From: Metellina segmentata
Taxonomy: Eukaryota > Arthropoda > Arachnida > Araneae > Tetragnathidae
Length of the DNA stretch: 64,000 nt
Reading direction: 5' to 3'
Assembly: GCA_947359465.1 (NCBI GenBank)
Contig: OX375881.1
Coordinates: forward strand, 115,254,738 to 115,318,737
Shown here: positions 33,985 through 45,439 of the stretch, piece by piece
Layout: every line of letters begins with the position of its first letter
Position numbering within the stretch: the first letter of the stretch is position 1
The notes under the pieces: model-generated
Database searches by the model: none
Told to the model about the DNA's origin: nothing
What the model saw: only the letters and a program-made list of their open reading frames with translations
Made by a program: the position numbers and the translations under genes

Positions 33985-34210
33985 TAACCGCCCGAAGATG
34001 TTTCGAAGAGACATTGTGATGTCCGTCACGATCTGATCAGTCTTGCTAATGACGATGGATCTCGTCATCGAGAAGCTGTTGATTTTCTTAAGATGACGAG
34101 ATCAAGATCTGGTCAGTTTTCTTTTAATGGCGAGATATCACATGCATCAAGATCAGGTCAGTTTTTTTAATGACGAGTACCTCGAGATACAACCACAAGG
34201 ATGGTTATTC
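33985..34210. repeat. GATATC-family element
   Basis: It begins CCGCCCGAAGATGTTTCGAA and ends GAGATACAACCACAAGGATGG. It contains CACGATCTGATCAGTCTTGC, AAGATGACGAGATCAAGATC and GGCGAGATATCACATGCATC units. Confidence 0.6.
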
Positions 34211-34316
34211 TTATGTGACGAAACAATCCTTTTTGCTTGTGTCTGTAACAAAGAGAATTTGTCTTTAACTACAAACTAGGTCTATATAATTCATTTATCT
34301 GCAAATATTAATGATA

Positions 34317-35012
34317 CAGAGAAACCCCGATCTAACGTATTTCAACGGATCTGAAAGATATAGCGTTATATGCGAGAAAACGTTAATCGGGGTTGGAGAA
34401 AACAAAACATAGAGCATGAAATAAAGACTAATTTAAGTAGCACACCTTCTATTTCATTCTTTACAATAGTTTATTGTTTAAAGAAATCTATTATTTTGGT
34501 TTGCGATTTGCTTTTACTAGCTAAATCATTAACTTCTTTCTCCACAAATATGAGTTTTTTATTATATCTAACTTGCAATTGAGGAAGATATTTATTACAA
34601 GCACAAAATAGACTAATCGAGGTTTTCTATATTCGCGATCGTTAAAGTTTTAACGGATTTAAAATTTGAGGAAAATTTTACGCCAGATCAAAATTTCAGG
34701 TAGTCCGAATTTTGTGCGAATTCTTTAAATTATTATTTTTTTATTTTTAATGTTTCAATATCAGTAAGGACACGAAAAGAACTGCCACGGGCAACGCCGT
34801 GCTGACCTGCTAGTATCTAACTATTTTAAGAAAATCGCTTCGAGTTCTCCCTGCTGAAAAAACGGTAAATGTGTGAAATTTTCGAAGTGATAACTTGAAA
34901 TATGGGATTTTTTAATATTGAAAAATGTAGGAAATTATTTGGGACCTATGAAAAATGACGTTAGATACAGGAAATCGTCAAATTCGGGTTACGTTAAATA
35001 GGGGTTTTACTG
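34317..35012. mobile_element. Pogo-type TIR element, non-autonomous
   Basis: Ends CAGAGAAACCCCGATCTAAC and (right, on complement) CAGTAAAACCCCTATTTAAC are each flanked by TA. CAGT-AAACC with TA duplication is the pogo/Tigger pattern. No transposase frame remains in the ~0.7 kb. A Helitron-type 3' end lies inside at 34786-34813. Confidence 0.65.
34786..34813 (+). mobile_element. Helitron-type 3' terminus
   Basis: CACGGGCAACGCCGTG (stem CACGG/CCGTG) is followed by CTGACCTGCTAG and then T. Hairpin, a spacer of about 8 bases, CTAG and a 3' T match the canonical Helitron end. The corresponding 5' end was not identified. Confidence 0.6.
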
Positions 35013-35239
35013 TATTTCCTTTTGAATATGGCTATAAATATTTTCGCATCACTTGATCTGGGAACTAATTTTTTGCATAGAATCGTTTCCCCAGACGTCT
35101 TGATTAAATCTCAGACATAAAATTTGGCGATGTTCTGGAATTTAGGTTGGAGGTACACAGATAATAGAATACTATTATTATTATACTGAGGCATTTTGCA
35201 GTGAATACGTTTTTAATATCAGGACAACATTGGGGCTTG

Positions 35240-35525
35240 AAAGCATGGCGTTACAAAAACAAAAGAGTTATAACTGTTTTGTCTTATGATTTCAAAACTA
35301 GTAATACATCCAACGATAAATATAGCTTCATATGTCTGTTTATGACATAAGTAATTTTTGGATTGAGTACGCAGATGTAATGAGCGCGGTGACGGGATCT
35401 GCAATTTGTAGAAATGCTGGGCTAGATTTGAGTCAATGTAACTTTTGATTGCATGGAGTGATGACTGCGTATGTAGTATAAGTGGTGTCATAAATCAAGC
35501 TACCAAACTATGCTACAATAACAGG
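35240..35525 (+). repeat. Dispersed repeat J, copy 1
   Basis: GTTATAACTGTTTTGTCTTA, TGATTTCAAAACTAG, ATAAGTGGTGTCATAAATCA and AAGCTACCAAACTATGCTAC match the reverse strand of 57185-57470. Family unknown. Confidence 0.65.
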
Positions 35526-35529
35526 CCAT

Positions 35530-35760
35530 CAATGAACAAAATTATCCTCCAATATTAATATGATATATCGTCCATCAATATCTGATTCATTTTGCCAATG
35601 ATAAGGTATATTTTTATTAAAATATTGCCGATATTTTCATGATAATTAGATCAAGATCTATTTGGCTCTTTTCTAATGACGAGATATCTCGTCCATCACG
35701 ATCTGGTTAGTTTCATTAATGACGACATACCTCGTTGAGACGATAACCAGGATGGTTATA
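35530..35760. repeat. GATATC-family element
   Basis: ATGATATATCGTCCATCAAT, ACGAGATATCTCGTCCATCA and GACGACATACCTCGTTGAGA are linked by ATCAAGATCTATTTG-type spacers. It lies directly upstream of the 166-bp satellite. Confidence 0.6.
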
Positions 35761-35924
35761 ATACCTATAACGATATAACTAAAGATAAATACTGGAACTT
35801 CTTTTGTTTCAGTTAACACAGGATCTACCGAGAGCTGTAGTTTCGGGTTTTCGTATTCTCACTTGACACTACTACCTGCAAAATCATCTATAGCATACAG
35901 ACTTGTGTTACACGAACTTGCCTT

Positions 35925-36745
35925 CTTTGACCTTTCTGATATGAATTTTACCCACCTTAATAACTACCCTGATCCTACTGACGCTGTAGTGATTAATACT
36001 AGTGATAGAATTACATATTTTACTTCTGTTGCTCTACTGTATTGGGTTGCCAGGTTTATTAGTTCGTTTAATACGGGCCATGGACCATATTCTATGGCCT
36101 TTTCGACATGAAATTAACCCGCCTCGGTAATTGTCCTATTCTTCCTTACGCTACAGTGATTAATACTGCTGATAAAGTTACATGTTTTACTTCTACTTCT
36201 CTACTGTATTGGGCTACCAGGTTGGTTAGTTTAATATGGCGAAAAGGCCATATTCTAGACTATATATTCAATATGAAATTGACTCACTTCAATAATTGCC
36301 TTGATTACTGACGTCGGAATAATTAATACTTATGATAGAGTTAACATAATTTATTTCTGCTTCACTATTTTATTGGGATGTAAGGTTGGTTGGTTCGTTT
36401 CATATGGCTCAAGAACACTATTCTATGGCCTTTTCGACATGAAATTAAACTACCTCAATAATTGCCCTGATTTTACTGACGTTGCAGTGATTAATACTGT
36501 TGCTAATTACGTATTTTATTTCGGTTTTGCTACTGTATTGGGCTGTTAAGTTCGCATGCTCGTTCTATATGGCGCAAGGACCATATTATTTGGTCTTTTA
36601 GATATGAAATTGACCCACCTGAATAATTGTCCTGATCTTACTGACGCTGCAGTGAATAATACTGCTGATAGAGTTACATATCCTACTTCTGTGTCTCTAT
36701 TGTAATGGGTTGGTTCATTTTGTTTGGCGCAAGGAACATTTTGAC
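35925..36745 (+). repeat. 166-bp satellite array (~5 monomers)
   Basis: Monomers are registered by an ATGAAATT-type block at 35941, 36108, 36273, 36439 and 36604 (spacings 167, 165, 166, 165). Each contains TCCTGATCTTACTGACG-like, CAGTGATTAATACTGCTGAT-like, CTACTGTATTGGG and ATATGGCGCAAGGACCATAT-like blocks. Monomers are about 75-80% alike by eye. Frames run across 165-bp steps but are broken in other monomers, so coding is unlikely. Confidence 0.9.
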
Positions 36746-36885
36746 CTAGATACACCCTACACAAGACCTAAAACATCAAGCTATGGATAAGCACACTCAA
36801 GGAAAGTTTCCATGACACAGAAGAGAAAATACAACACTCAGGATAATTTACAGGATTTGACCTGCAACTTCCGTTCAACGGAAGC
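36735..36885 (-). repeat. SINE-C copy
   Basis: TCAAGGAAAGTTTCCATGAC, ACAGAAGAGAAAATACAACA and TTTGACCTGCAACTTCCG match the reverse body of the SINE-C at 47030 (ACACAAGGAAAGTTTTACTG, GAGAACAGAAATACACACTA). It ends at the target site of the next SINE. Confidence 0.65.
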
Positions 36886-36899
36886 TAACCGATCGAAAC

Positions 36900-37630
36900 C
36901 AACCGACCGGTATAGTGGTTGAGGTCTTAGCCTCTAGATCGGAAGGTTCCTGGTTTGGATACGAGTCAGAGCATATATGTTTGTAAGCGTGTGGTGTAGA
37001 GGCGGCTGGTGCACTTTAAATCTGTCATTGCCGAAAGTCCTCACGTTGGAATGGTGTGGAAGTTTGGAGAGTGGGGTGTCAGCTCAGGTGTTGCCTCGTC
37101 ATCTGACCGTGGTTCAAAATTATGTGGTGGTGTTCTCGGATCTTTTCCCTTGGGGAATTGATCCCGTACAGTCGTCAATAGCCTTGTGAGATCGTGAAAT
37201 ATTGGAGCCAGCTGCAACCCAACTGTTGTTTTTGCTTCGCGAGTTTTACGAGCGACAAAAAGGAGACTGAAACAGAAGCCGCTTCGGCAGGGGTTCTTTT
37301 CGACGGATCGCCGACTGGCCTTTGACCTTTGCCGTTGAGGGGACTTGAGGAGTCCTTTGTTGACTTTGGGACTTGAGGAGTTGAGGGGACTTGAGGAGGT
37401 CAGCGCGAGGTTGAGCTTTCCTCGCGCTGACCTGTGTGATTGTATGATTGTTGATTCTTGTAAATTGTAAAAATATTTCTAACTAATAAGAACGTGAATT
37501 TCTTAGCTGTTGGTTGTTTTTTCCTCATGTACGATTTAGTACAATTCATATGCTACCATTTTTGGGAGACGACACCACAGCCTGTTGTCTTGCTCTAGTA
37601 TGATGTTAATTAAAAATTATCAAAATTACT
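36900..37630 (+). repeat. SINE-A copy interrupted by a solo LTR
   Basis: A 14-bp target duplication TAACCGATCGAAAC lies at 36886-36899 and 37631-37644. The head and body run to CGTCAATAGCCT (37184) and resume at GCCTGTTGTCTTGCTCTAGT (37580). Everything between is the LTR. Confidence 0.92.
37185..37579. mobile_element. Solo LTR (395 bp) with 4-bp target duplication
   Basis: It starts TGTGAGATCGTGAAATATTG and ends GAGACGACACCACA (TG...CA). GCCT stands directly on both sides (37181-37184, 37580-37583), and the SINE consensus AATAGCCCGTTGTG gives the empty site. The interior has three GAGGGGACTTGAGGAG-type repeats. No retroelement coding sequence is attached, so the internal region was lost, presumably by LTR-LTR recombination. 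A 4-bp duplication suits a Ty3/Gypsy-type integrase. Confidence 0.88.
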
Positions 37631-37644
37631 TAACCGATCGAAAC

Positions 37645-38309
37645 ATGAATGTAGCTTATTAATGCATAAATATTAATTGCATCAGCATAGTGTAGACATA
37701 CTGACAGTGAAATACTTTCGAGTCTTGAAGAGCTTATAAAATAGTTGTTTTCCCAACCACACGTGGTTCGAAAATACGGTGGCGATTGAGAGCAAATCGC
37801 AGACAAATATTAGAGCATTCCCCCGTGGCATATTTCCAGGGACATTGGTTCAATGGGGATGCCATTCTGCAAAGTGCCGCCATCCAAAATTAAAGCCTAA
37901 CAAGCACCCGGGCCACTGGACTACGTGACCCCATAAACACCCCTCTCAACCTTTTCAAGGGATAAGTACCCACTCGGGAAAGCTCCTTCTTCTGGACTGG
38001 ATTGTGGTCATTGGGGGGGGGGGGGTTCCGGAGAACCAATGGCGTGAAGGGAGAGGAAGCAGTGTGGGACAAAAGGAAGAGATAACAAAAAGTAATTTGT
38101 GCTTAAATTTCGGAATTCAAATAAAGCTACCGCTGTACAAATCGACATTTAATTTATATAAAATACTAACTGCTAATTATACAATGGAAAGAAAAATGAA
38201 AGGAAATATAGCATTAAACTACAAGAGGAACGAATGAACCATGGCTGTGTGTGCTATTTAACAATTTAACATACTAGTAAGTAAAGCATAAGAATTCTAC
38301 CGCAATTTG
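37645..38309. other. Low-copy block with homopolymer G
   Basis: Moderately GC-rich from about 37780 to 38060 with a G run near 38012-38025. Frames at 37890-38072 (minus) and 38004-38237 (plus) have no domain. Confidence 0.3.
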
Positions 38310-38590
38310 CAGGCTAATCATGGGAGGATTGCGAGTTAGAATCCAGCCAAAGACCGTCGTGTGCAAAGGGTACTGGTGTACGTTAAATATGTCGTGGCCT
38401 CAAATGTACCCATGTTGGCGTGGCGTAAAGGATGGGGTTCCAGCTCTGGTGTTGCCTCGTAATCTGACCATGGTTCCAAATTATGTGGGGTTGTCATCGG
38501 ATATTTCCCTTCGGGATTCATTCCGGACTGTCGTCAATAGCCCGTTATGGTGCTCCAGGGCGAAGTTTATTAAAATACATACTCGAGCTA
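38310..38590 (+). repeat. SINE-B copy
   Basis: GGATTGCGAGTTAGAATCCA (B box region), AAAGACCGTCGTGTGCAAAG, ATGTCGTGGCCTCAAATG, CCTTCGGGATTCATTCCGGA and AATACATACTCG tail. Confidence 0.78.
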
Positions 38591-39414
38591 ATTATGTTCG
38601 TTTTACCTGATTTTCTCAAGAAATTCTACCACAAATAATCTAGTCAATAACGCCTAGATTATGTTGTAATAGAACTCTTCGTAATTGTTGTCAGCCATAG
38701 TATTTCGACGACCTATAAATTGGTAGCATATGGTTAATAAAAAATATGCATTTGTTGCTCAAAAAGCTGGGAAAATGCGTGAATGCTGAAATAAAGAAGA
38801 ATTATCTATAAATTTGCGTGAATATTTTATAATTTTGCAAAACTTTTGTAAGAAAAATGTACATGAAACAAGAGGGAAAAAAATTACATGCCCATCCAAC
38901 AAAAAATACTTTTAAAGGACCTTTTTTTAATTTCTCAGTCGAATTGGTTGTTCTTTGGATAGATTGTAAAAATGACCAAATTGGGAAGAAACTTTTTATT
39001 CCCATTGCCACATCATTCTATTTTCGTATCACCATCATTGAAATCCTCCCCCAATGAAATTAAATCCAGTCCATTAGTATTTAATGAAACCATTAGCTGT
39101 CAAAATATATTTTTTTAGTTTTATTTTGTGTGTACATCGATGTAACAACGTCAAAAATGATCGTGCTTTGAAAATTCAGTTTGCTCTCTATAGACGTTCG
39201 GCATTAATTAATGAAATGACAGAAAATATTTGGTCTTTTCTGGCTAGTTTCTAAGTTCAGTGTGCCCTTTGCAAGTTCTCTATAACAACCAACGAAAAGT
39301 ATTACTACCAACAACCACGTGTTGCTCAACTGACTGCCAAGGCACAAATCAGCCACTAAACTGAGCTACTATTGGAGTATCAAGCAACTTTTTCACTTTC
39401 ATTTGAACAATACT
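38591..39414. other. No recognised feature
   Basis: Overlapping frames at 38802-39011 and 38857-39057 shadow each other and lack motifs. Confidence 0.4.
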
Positions 39415-39485
39415 TAGGTTTTAATTAACATCGCACTGGAGGAAGACAGCGGGCGACGGTCAGGGATCAAATCCCCAAAGGAATA
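39415..39485 (-). repeat. SINE tail fragment
   Basis: GGTTTTAATTAACATCGCAC, TGGAGGAAGACAGCGGGCGA and GGTCAGGGATCAAATCCC are the reversed SINE 3' end. Confidence 0.55.
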
Positions 39486-40679
39486 TTTAAACAATACAAA
39501 TATATTCGTTTCAATTGGCGTGCCTAGTCTGTTATTGGCTTTATTGTAAGTTTCTTCCTCACTAATGAAAGTTACTTTATGCAATTTCATTTCAAATTTT
39601 AAACAAGCAGTTTTGTATAAGTTGTTTTTAAATATTACTGATTGGAAAAAGTAGGTATAAAAACTTTATTTTTAAATATTTATAGTAAATAGAAAACCGA
39701 AATAAATTTATAGACTAACGAAACTTCAGTTTCTATAGACATTTTATACTATATTGTTAGGTGACTTTTTTTTACCGTGCCTTCAATAGCTCTGATTGGA
39801 ACGTATTTCAAACAAAGAAAAGGAAGAAAAATTGTAAGAACTGCTATAGGAATAGCCGTTCTGTAAATTGCAATTTATTAATTACAATGTCTTTATGATC
39901 GTGAGGATATTTTCTTTTACGTAAATGCATTCATCAAATTTATTTCTATGTAGAAATTGAAATTTTGTTTTAATGAAATCATAATAAATATATTGAATTT
40001 ATTAGAGTTAATTACGTACTAAAATTTTAAGCATCAAACAAATTTAACAAGCTGATGGAGCGATATATATAAAAAAAATTAGCTTGTAAGAACTTTAAGT
40101 AAATGTCAACACTAGTCAATAGTAAAAATTTTTTTTTTTATTTATTATCTCGCATGTCTTCTCGCAGGTTCTCAAGTTACTTAAGAACACGAATTTTGCT
40201 TCGAAGTTTATCTGTTTGATAAGTCTGACTTTCTTTATGTTATTTAGAAACGTGTTCTTAATATCTTTGTTGTGAAACGTGTTGCAGGGTTGAATCAATA
40301 GATGGCGCCACTAGTGTTATGTGAGTTTTCACTGCAATACAGAATGGTTTTGTTTTTTTCAGCAGATTCAAGTTTGAGTGAAACAAATTATTGAAAGAGA
40401 ATTGCCTTCACAAAACGTTTAAACATAACAGAGTTCTATTTGGCAAAGTCAAAGAATTAATTGGAACAACAAACAGATTTTTTGGGAGAAATTTGGTTAA
40501 AGAATGGATGTTAGCTGAAAAGGAAATGCATTTTTATCCCTATTCAGAGTGAAGAGGGAATTATAGGTTATTCAGTAGGAATGTCTACTGCTAAATCACA
40601 TCTGAAGTACAATACCTGACAAATGTAGTTTTCAAGCGCATTGTTACGAATTTGGAAGAAAAATTGAAGATAAATTAAA
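39486..40679. other. AT-rich DNA without a recognised feature
   Basis: Nothing supported. The 60-codon minus frame at 40116 has no motif. Confidence 0.4.
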
Positions 40680-41115
40680 TTATTTTCCAGTTCATTCTCT
40701 AGACAATATTATAAAGAACAAGTTCTCAAAGTTTTACGAGAATCCATCCATAACTTTTTGTGTTATAACATTTGAGGTGAGAAAATAATGCATAAAAATT
40801 AATTTAGAATAAAAAATAGTTTGAAGTGTATCGTTTGCTCTCTCCTTGTTTTTACTGTTTGTGTCAACAATTTTATTCTTCAATTGTTTTTAAAATTTTT
40901 CAAACTATTTCCAAAAGACAAACCATTTAAACATTTAAAGAACCTTTTTAAAATAAAATTAAAAAAAAAAATGTGAATTTTAAATTTTAATTTCGACTGA
41001 TTCTTGGTCTTTTAAACGGCCACTTCCAGTGTTTTCAATACCTACTTCCAGTTTTCCCGCCTTGATTAAAATTTTAATACCTCTGCAGCTCATTAACTTA
41101 GAGAAAAAAATCAAA
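40680..41115 (+). repeat. Dispersed repeat K, copy 1
   Basis: Collinear with 56600-57050: CAAGTTCTCAAAGTTTTACG, AGAATCCATCCATAACTTTT, GTGTATCGTTTGCTCTCTCC, ACCATTTAAACATTTAAAGA and CACTTCCAGTGTTTTCAATA. About 80% alike by eye. No terminal repeats or coding frame identified. Confidence 0.75.
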
Positions 41116-41324
41116 TATATTTTAGAAAGTTAAATAAATACTCTATCCAATAAGATTGAAAACGTTTTTGGAACTTTTGGTGAAAAATTACATTTTTAAC
41201 GTGTTTGGATACCTCAAAGAGTAACCTAACTGAGTAATGTTCGTCTTTTATCCCTGAACGCTCGAACCTCGTGGAAGTTGTCTCTATGAGTTACTGCGTA
41301 ATTTTCAGTACTGATAACATCTCA

Positions 41325-41735
41325 ATAAACGAGATATCTCGCACAATTGAAGAGAGTTGATCCCATCTTCATCTCATCATCCTAACAAATTTTGCAATTT
41401 CTTGATGAACCGTTGTCTTGTCATTAGTAAAATTGATCAAACCTTGATGGACGCAAGATCTCGTTGAAACTGCTTGGAGGGTCAAGCTGAATGGTTCTAG
41501 TGTGCTATTTAGAACATCCCCTTGAAGACCATTGAGTTGACACGTCGCCGTCGTTCAGTGTGAATTGTCCGTGGAGTCTAGCAAAATTTCATTTAGCGAA
41601 ACTAGCCAGATCTTGATCTCGTCATCATAGAAAAATTAGGAATACCTTGATGACGAAATATCTCGTCACTAGCAAAATTGGTCTGATAATGATGAACGAC
41701 ATATCTCGTCGAAACCGCTTGGAGGGTTGACTCTT
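41325..41735. repeat. Two GATATC-family elements
   Basis: The first (41325-41490) ends AAACTGCTTGGAGGGTCAAG. The second (41580-41735) ends GTCGAAACCGCTTGGAGGGT. Units include AAACGAGATATCTCGCACAA, GATGACGAAATATCTCGTCA and AGCCAGATCTTGATCTCGTC. Confidence 0.72.
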
Positions 41736-41901
41736 GGCTTCTTTCTCTCGTTTGTGCTTTAGTCAGTTCAACGCAGTCAATTCCGTGAGCGTATCTCCAA
41801 CTGTGAGGAACTGTCTGGTGATACATGATGATTAATTTGCATCGAAGAATTCGTGTTCATTATTTGAATCTTCTCTAAATGCTTATTAGAAGCAATTAGT
41901 G

Positions 41902-42582
41902 CAGTAGAACTCCTATTATCCGGATCGCTTTGAGAAAAAAACAAATCAGCAAAATCCGCATTTTAAAAGTTTCTTATCGTTGAATGATAAAAACGAAATG
42001 GACGAAGTGTCAGTTGTGGACATAAGAAACATCCTAGTGAAAATTCCTGGATGTTCCGAGTGCAGTGCAGAGGACGTACGCAAGTGGTTGGTGTGGGATT
42101 ATTAGGAACCTGGATTCTAAATTCTCAGTGACGATGAACTCATTGAAAGTGTGAAAGAAGAACTCATTGATGACACGGAAGATGACGACGACATTCATAC
42201 TCAAACCAGACGTGGAACCTTCAGCTAGTAAGGCGTTTGAGTGCCTTGACACAGCACTAAAATGGATACATCGGCAGCCTGAGTGCTACCATCTACAGCT
42301 ACTCGCCTCAAGCGCATGCGAAATTTGGCTGCCCAAAAACGAGTAAAGACAGCAAACAACTGACCTTGACCGATATGTTCAAGCTATGATACATTATAAT
42401 GCAGTATGTAAGCACGAAATGTGAACCAAATTGTTTTCATGGTCATTAAATTACATTACATACTAAAGCAAATTCGTTTTTTTCTTTGAAATAATCTTAT
42501 CATCGTGAATTATCCAATGATCAGGATATTCAATTATCCGGATGGGGTCTGGTCCCAATTGATCCTGATAGTTGGAGTTCTG
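41902..42582 (+). mobile_element. Pogo/Tigger-like element, dead and internally deleted
   Basis: Left end CAGTAGAACTCCTATTATCC and right end (complement) CAGAACTCCAACTATCAGGA form inverted repeats of pogo type. TA follows on the right and TG precedes on the left. The interior encodes only the C-terminal acidic tail of a Tigger/jerky-like transposase. Confidence 0.75.
41998..42385 (+). pseudogene. Tigger/jerky-like transposase C-terminus, broken
   Basis: Frames read MDEVSVVDIRNILVKIPGCS, AEDVRKWLVWD, ILSDDELIESVKEELIDDTE, then in another frame FECLDTALKWIHRQPECY. This order (WL--D ... ILTDDEI-E-V-EE ... acidic run ... CL-TAL-W-E-QPEC) is the tail of pogo/Tigger transposases. Two stops and frameshifts interrupt it. 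The CENP-B-type DNA-binding and DDE domains are absent. Confidence 0.8.
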
Positions 42583-42864
42583 TATTTTGCAAAGATGCCA
42601 CAAGTCCAAAATAATTTATATGTTTGGTTTGAAATAAATTGAAGGGTTGAAGTTTGTACTATTGAACTTATCTTTTCGAGCCCTTTCGTCGTCTTTTGAT
42701 GGGTGTAAACTATTAACCCGCTTTCTTTTATGTGTTTGAATTAACCCTACGTTAGTTAGTCTGATGCTAACATATGCACATATGTTAACATATGCTTTGT
42801 TAAAAATAAATTGCAATGTACCACTATGTAAAGAATAACTAAAAATGTATCATTTATAAGGGAA

Positions 42865-43055
42865 GGTAGGTAGGTAGTTACATTAATATCGCACTGGTGC
42901 AACACAGCGGGCTGTTGGAAACGGTACGAGATGAATCCCAAAGAGAACGATTCGAGAACCCTTGTTATTTCGAACCAAGGTCAGATGACGAGGTCAATAC
43001 CTGAGATGACACCCTCACTCCAAATTTCCACACCACGATAACGTGAAGTTCGAGA
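42865..43055 (-). repeat. SINE 3' half
   Basis: GGTAGGTAGGTAGTTACATT, GTGCAACACAGCGGGCTGTT and GGTCAGATGACGAGGTCAAT are the reverse of the SINE body. Confidence 0.7.
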
Positions 43056-43714
43056 GAAATAAAAATAATTTTAACTTTAAAACGAATAAGGTTTTAACTC
43101 AGCCGATAAAATTTCAATGCATGTATTGATATCACCATAATCCTGTTTTCTAAAGTCTGAAACTAGGAGCTAAATAGAACACACATATTGCGCACCTTGA
43201 ATTGAAACTGGAAACGCGATTGGTAAGTTAGGAATTATAAAACGGCTTAGGGCGTTCTTTAAATTCTCCAACCAATACCGTTCCTGGTTTCCGGATCGAT
43301 ATCGGGTCTCTCAAGATATTCTGAAAAATACCATTTTAAACTGCCAAAAACATTCAATTTTATTTGTTACCAATACTGTTAGGGTGTTATGCACACGTGA
43401 TTGTGCCTCAAACCTGTCGACGCTCTACACATTGGGGTCGATAGCATCACCAGGTGAAGAGGGGGGCGTTCTTAAAACGATAAAGAGCAGATTAAATATT
43501 TTAAACATAGTTCCTCCAACCAACGTGTGGGGGCGCACTCGTAAATTCTGTCGCTGTGGCGGGGGCCAGCCAATTGGTGGCAGGCTCGGCGACAATCGAT
43601 AACGATAAACGTCAATGGTGAAAAATCGTTTCTAAAGCGGCAATTTAAGTGCATAGCGGGTAGGTCTTTTTTTGACTTCAACTGTAATTCCACTGCACAA
43701 GAGCAAAGTAAAAC
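43056..43714. other. Low-copy block, GC-richer at 43400-43640
   Basis: GGGGGCGCACTCG and GGCGGGGGCCAGCCAATTGG stand out. Overlapping frames (43384-43602 plus, 43472-43693 minus) lack domains. Confidence 0.3.
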
Positions 43715-44312
43715 GAAGTGTGTGATTCGTTACTCGAGTCAGATGAAAGTGTGGAACATTTAAAATCAACTAATGCATGAATTAAATGTTTTCATTATGC
43801 AAAGGGGGAAATTCGAACCAATCGGAACGTGTGATTTGTTACTCGATTAAGATCGTAATGTGGAACATTTAAAGCCAACGAATGGATGAAATATGTGCTC
43901 ACTATGCAAAGGAGAAAATTAGAATTAAACGTAACATGTGATTTGTTACTAGATTAAGATGATAATGTGAAACATTCAAAGCCAACGAATGCATGTATCA
44001 AATGTGTTCATTATGCAAAGGGGAAAATTCGAATTAAACGTAGCTTGCAATGTTTTTACTCAATGAAGATGATAATAAGGTAATATCAGTTAGGCCGACG
44101 AATTTAGTGTTACATGTGTTCATAAAACACGTGGAAAACCCTACTGATATGTATAAAGTGTGATTTATTTCTCTATAAAGATGATAATGTGACGCATTTA
44201 AAATCTACGAATATCAAACGTGTTTATTATACAAGCGAGGAAAACTCACATGAAAAGTGACGTGTGATTCGGTAGTAGATAAAAATGATGACAGTGAAGC
44301 ATCATTTAAAAA

Positions 44313-44630
44313 CTGGACTTGGTAGCCCAAGTTGGAAGAGTAACGGATTGGCAACCGTAGGGTTGCGAGTTCGAAACTATGTCCAACCAAAGATCGTCGT
44401 GTACGTGGGGACTGGCGCACGTTAAATCTGTCGTGGTTTCAAATATCCTCACGTTGGCGTAATTTAGAAGTTTGAAGAATTGGGCACCAGCTCAGATGTT
44501 GCCTCATCTGACCACGGCTCAAAATTACGAGGTTTGTTCCTCGGATATTTCCTTTCGAGATGGATCCCACGCCATCGAAAATAGGACGTTGTGTTGCTCC
44601 AGAGAGACTTTAGTCACCTAACTGCCTATA
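44313..44630 (+). repeat. SINE-B copy, full length
   Basis: The clearest B head: GGTAGCCCAAGTTGGAAGAG, GGGTTGCGAGTTCGAAACTA, then GATCGTCGTGTACGTGGGGA and body to CTCCAGAGAGACTTTAGTCA. Confidence 0.85.
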
Positions 44631-44642
44631 TACCATTTAAAA

Positions 44643-44979
44643 GGCCGACCAACCGGTATAGTGGTTAAGGTGTTAGCCTCTAGATCGGAAGGTTCCTGGT
44701 TCGAATCCGGGTCCGGGCATGGATGTTTGTAAACGTATGGTGTAGAGGCGGCTGGTGCACCTTAAATCTGTCGTGGCCGAAAGTCCTCACGTTGGGTTGG
44801 CGTGGAAGTTTGGAGAGTGGGGTGCCAGCTCAGGTGTTGCTTCGTCATCTGACCGTGGTTCAAAATTACGAGGTGTTGTCCTCGAATCTTTCCCTTAAGG
44901 GACTGATTCCGGACCGTCGTCAATAGCCCGTTGTGTTGCTCTAGTACGACGTTAACTAAAATTACCATTACCATTACCA
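44643..44979 (+). repeat. SINE-A copy, full length, near consensus
   Basis: Head GGCCGACCAACCGGTATAGT; A box TAGTGGTTAAGG; B box GGTTCGAATCC; tail ATTACCATTACCATTACC. ATTTAAAA occurs on both sides and is a likely target duplication. Confidence 0.93.
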
Positions 44980-45111
44980 TTTAAAATAAATAAATGTGTG
45001 AAATGTTTTAATTAATTAGAGGAAAACGCTCGAATTTAAACGTAATATGATATTTGCTTCTCGATTAAAATGGTAACGTCAAAACATTATGGTAACACCG
45101 CACTGGGTAAA

Positions 45112-45439
45112 TAATAGTAATTTTTAGTTAACGTCGTACTAGAGCAACACAAAGGGCTATTGACGATGGTCCGGGATCAGTCCCTTAAGGGAAAGATTCA
45201 AGGACAACACCTCGTAATTTTGAACCACGGTCAGATGACGAAGCAACACCTGAGCTGGCACCCCACTCTCCAAACTTCCACGCCAACCCAACGTGAGGAC
45301 TTTCGGCCACGACAGATTTAAGATGCACCAGCCGCCTCTACACCATACGTTTACAAACATCCATACCCGGACCCGGATTCGAACCAGGAACCTTCCGATC
45401 TAGAGGCTAACACCTTAACCACTATACCGGTTGGTCGGC
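45112..45439 (-). repeat. SINE-A copy, full length with 17-bp target duplication
   Basis: ACACCGCACTGGGTAAA lies at 45095-45111 and 45440-45456 without mismatch. It inserted into the 108-bp satellite. Confidence 0.95.

Noticed and set aside
35863..36549. Series of similar frames as a repeat-containing gene
   Set aside because: They follow a 165-167-bp satellite. Frames persist only where the step is 165 and break elsewhere.
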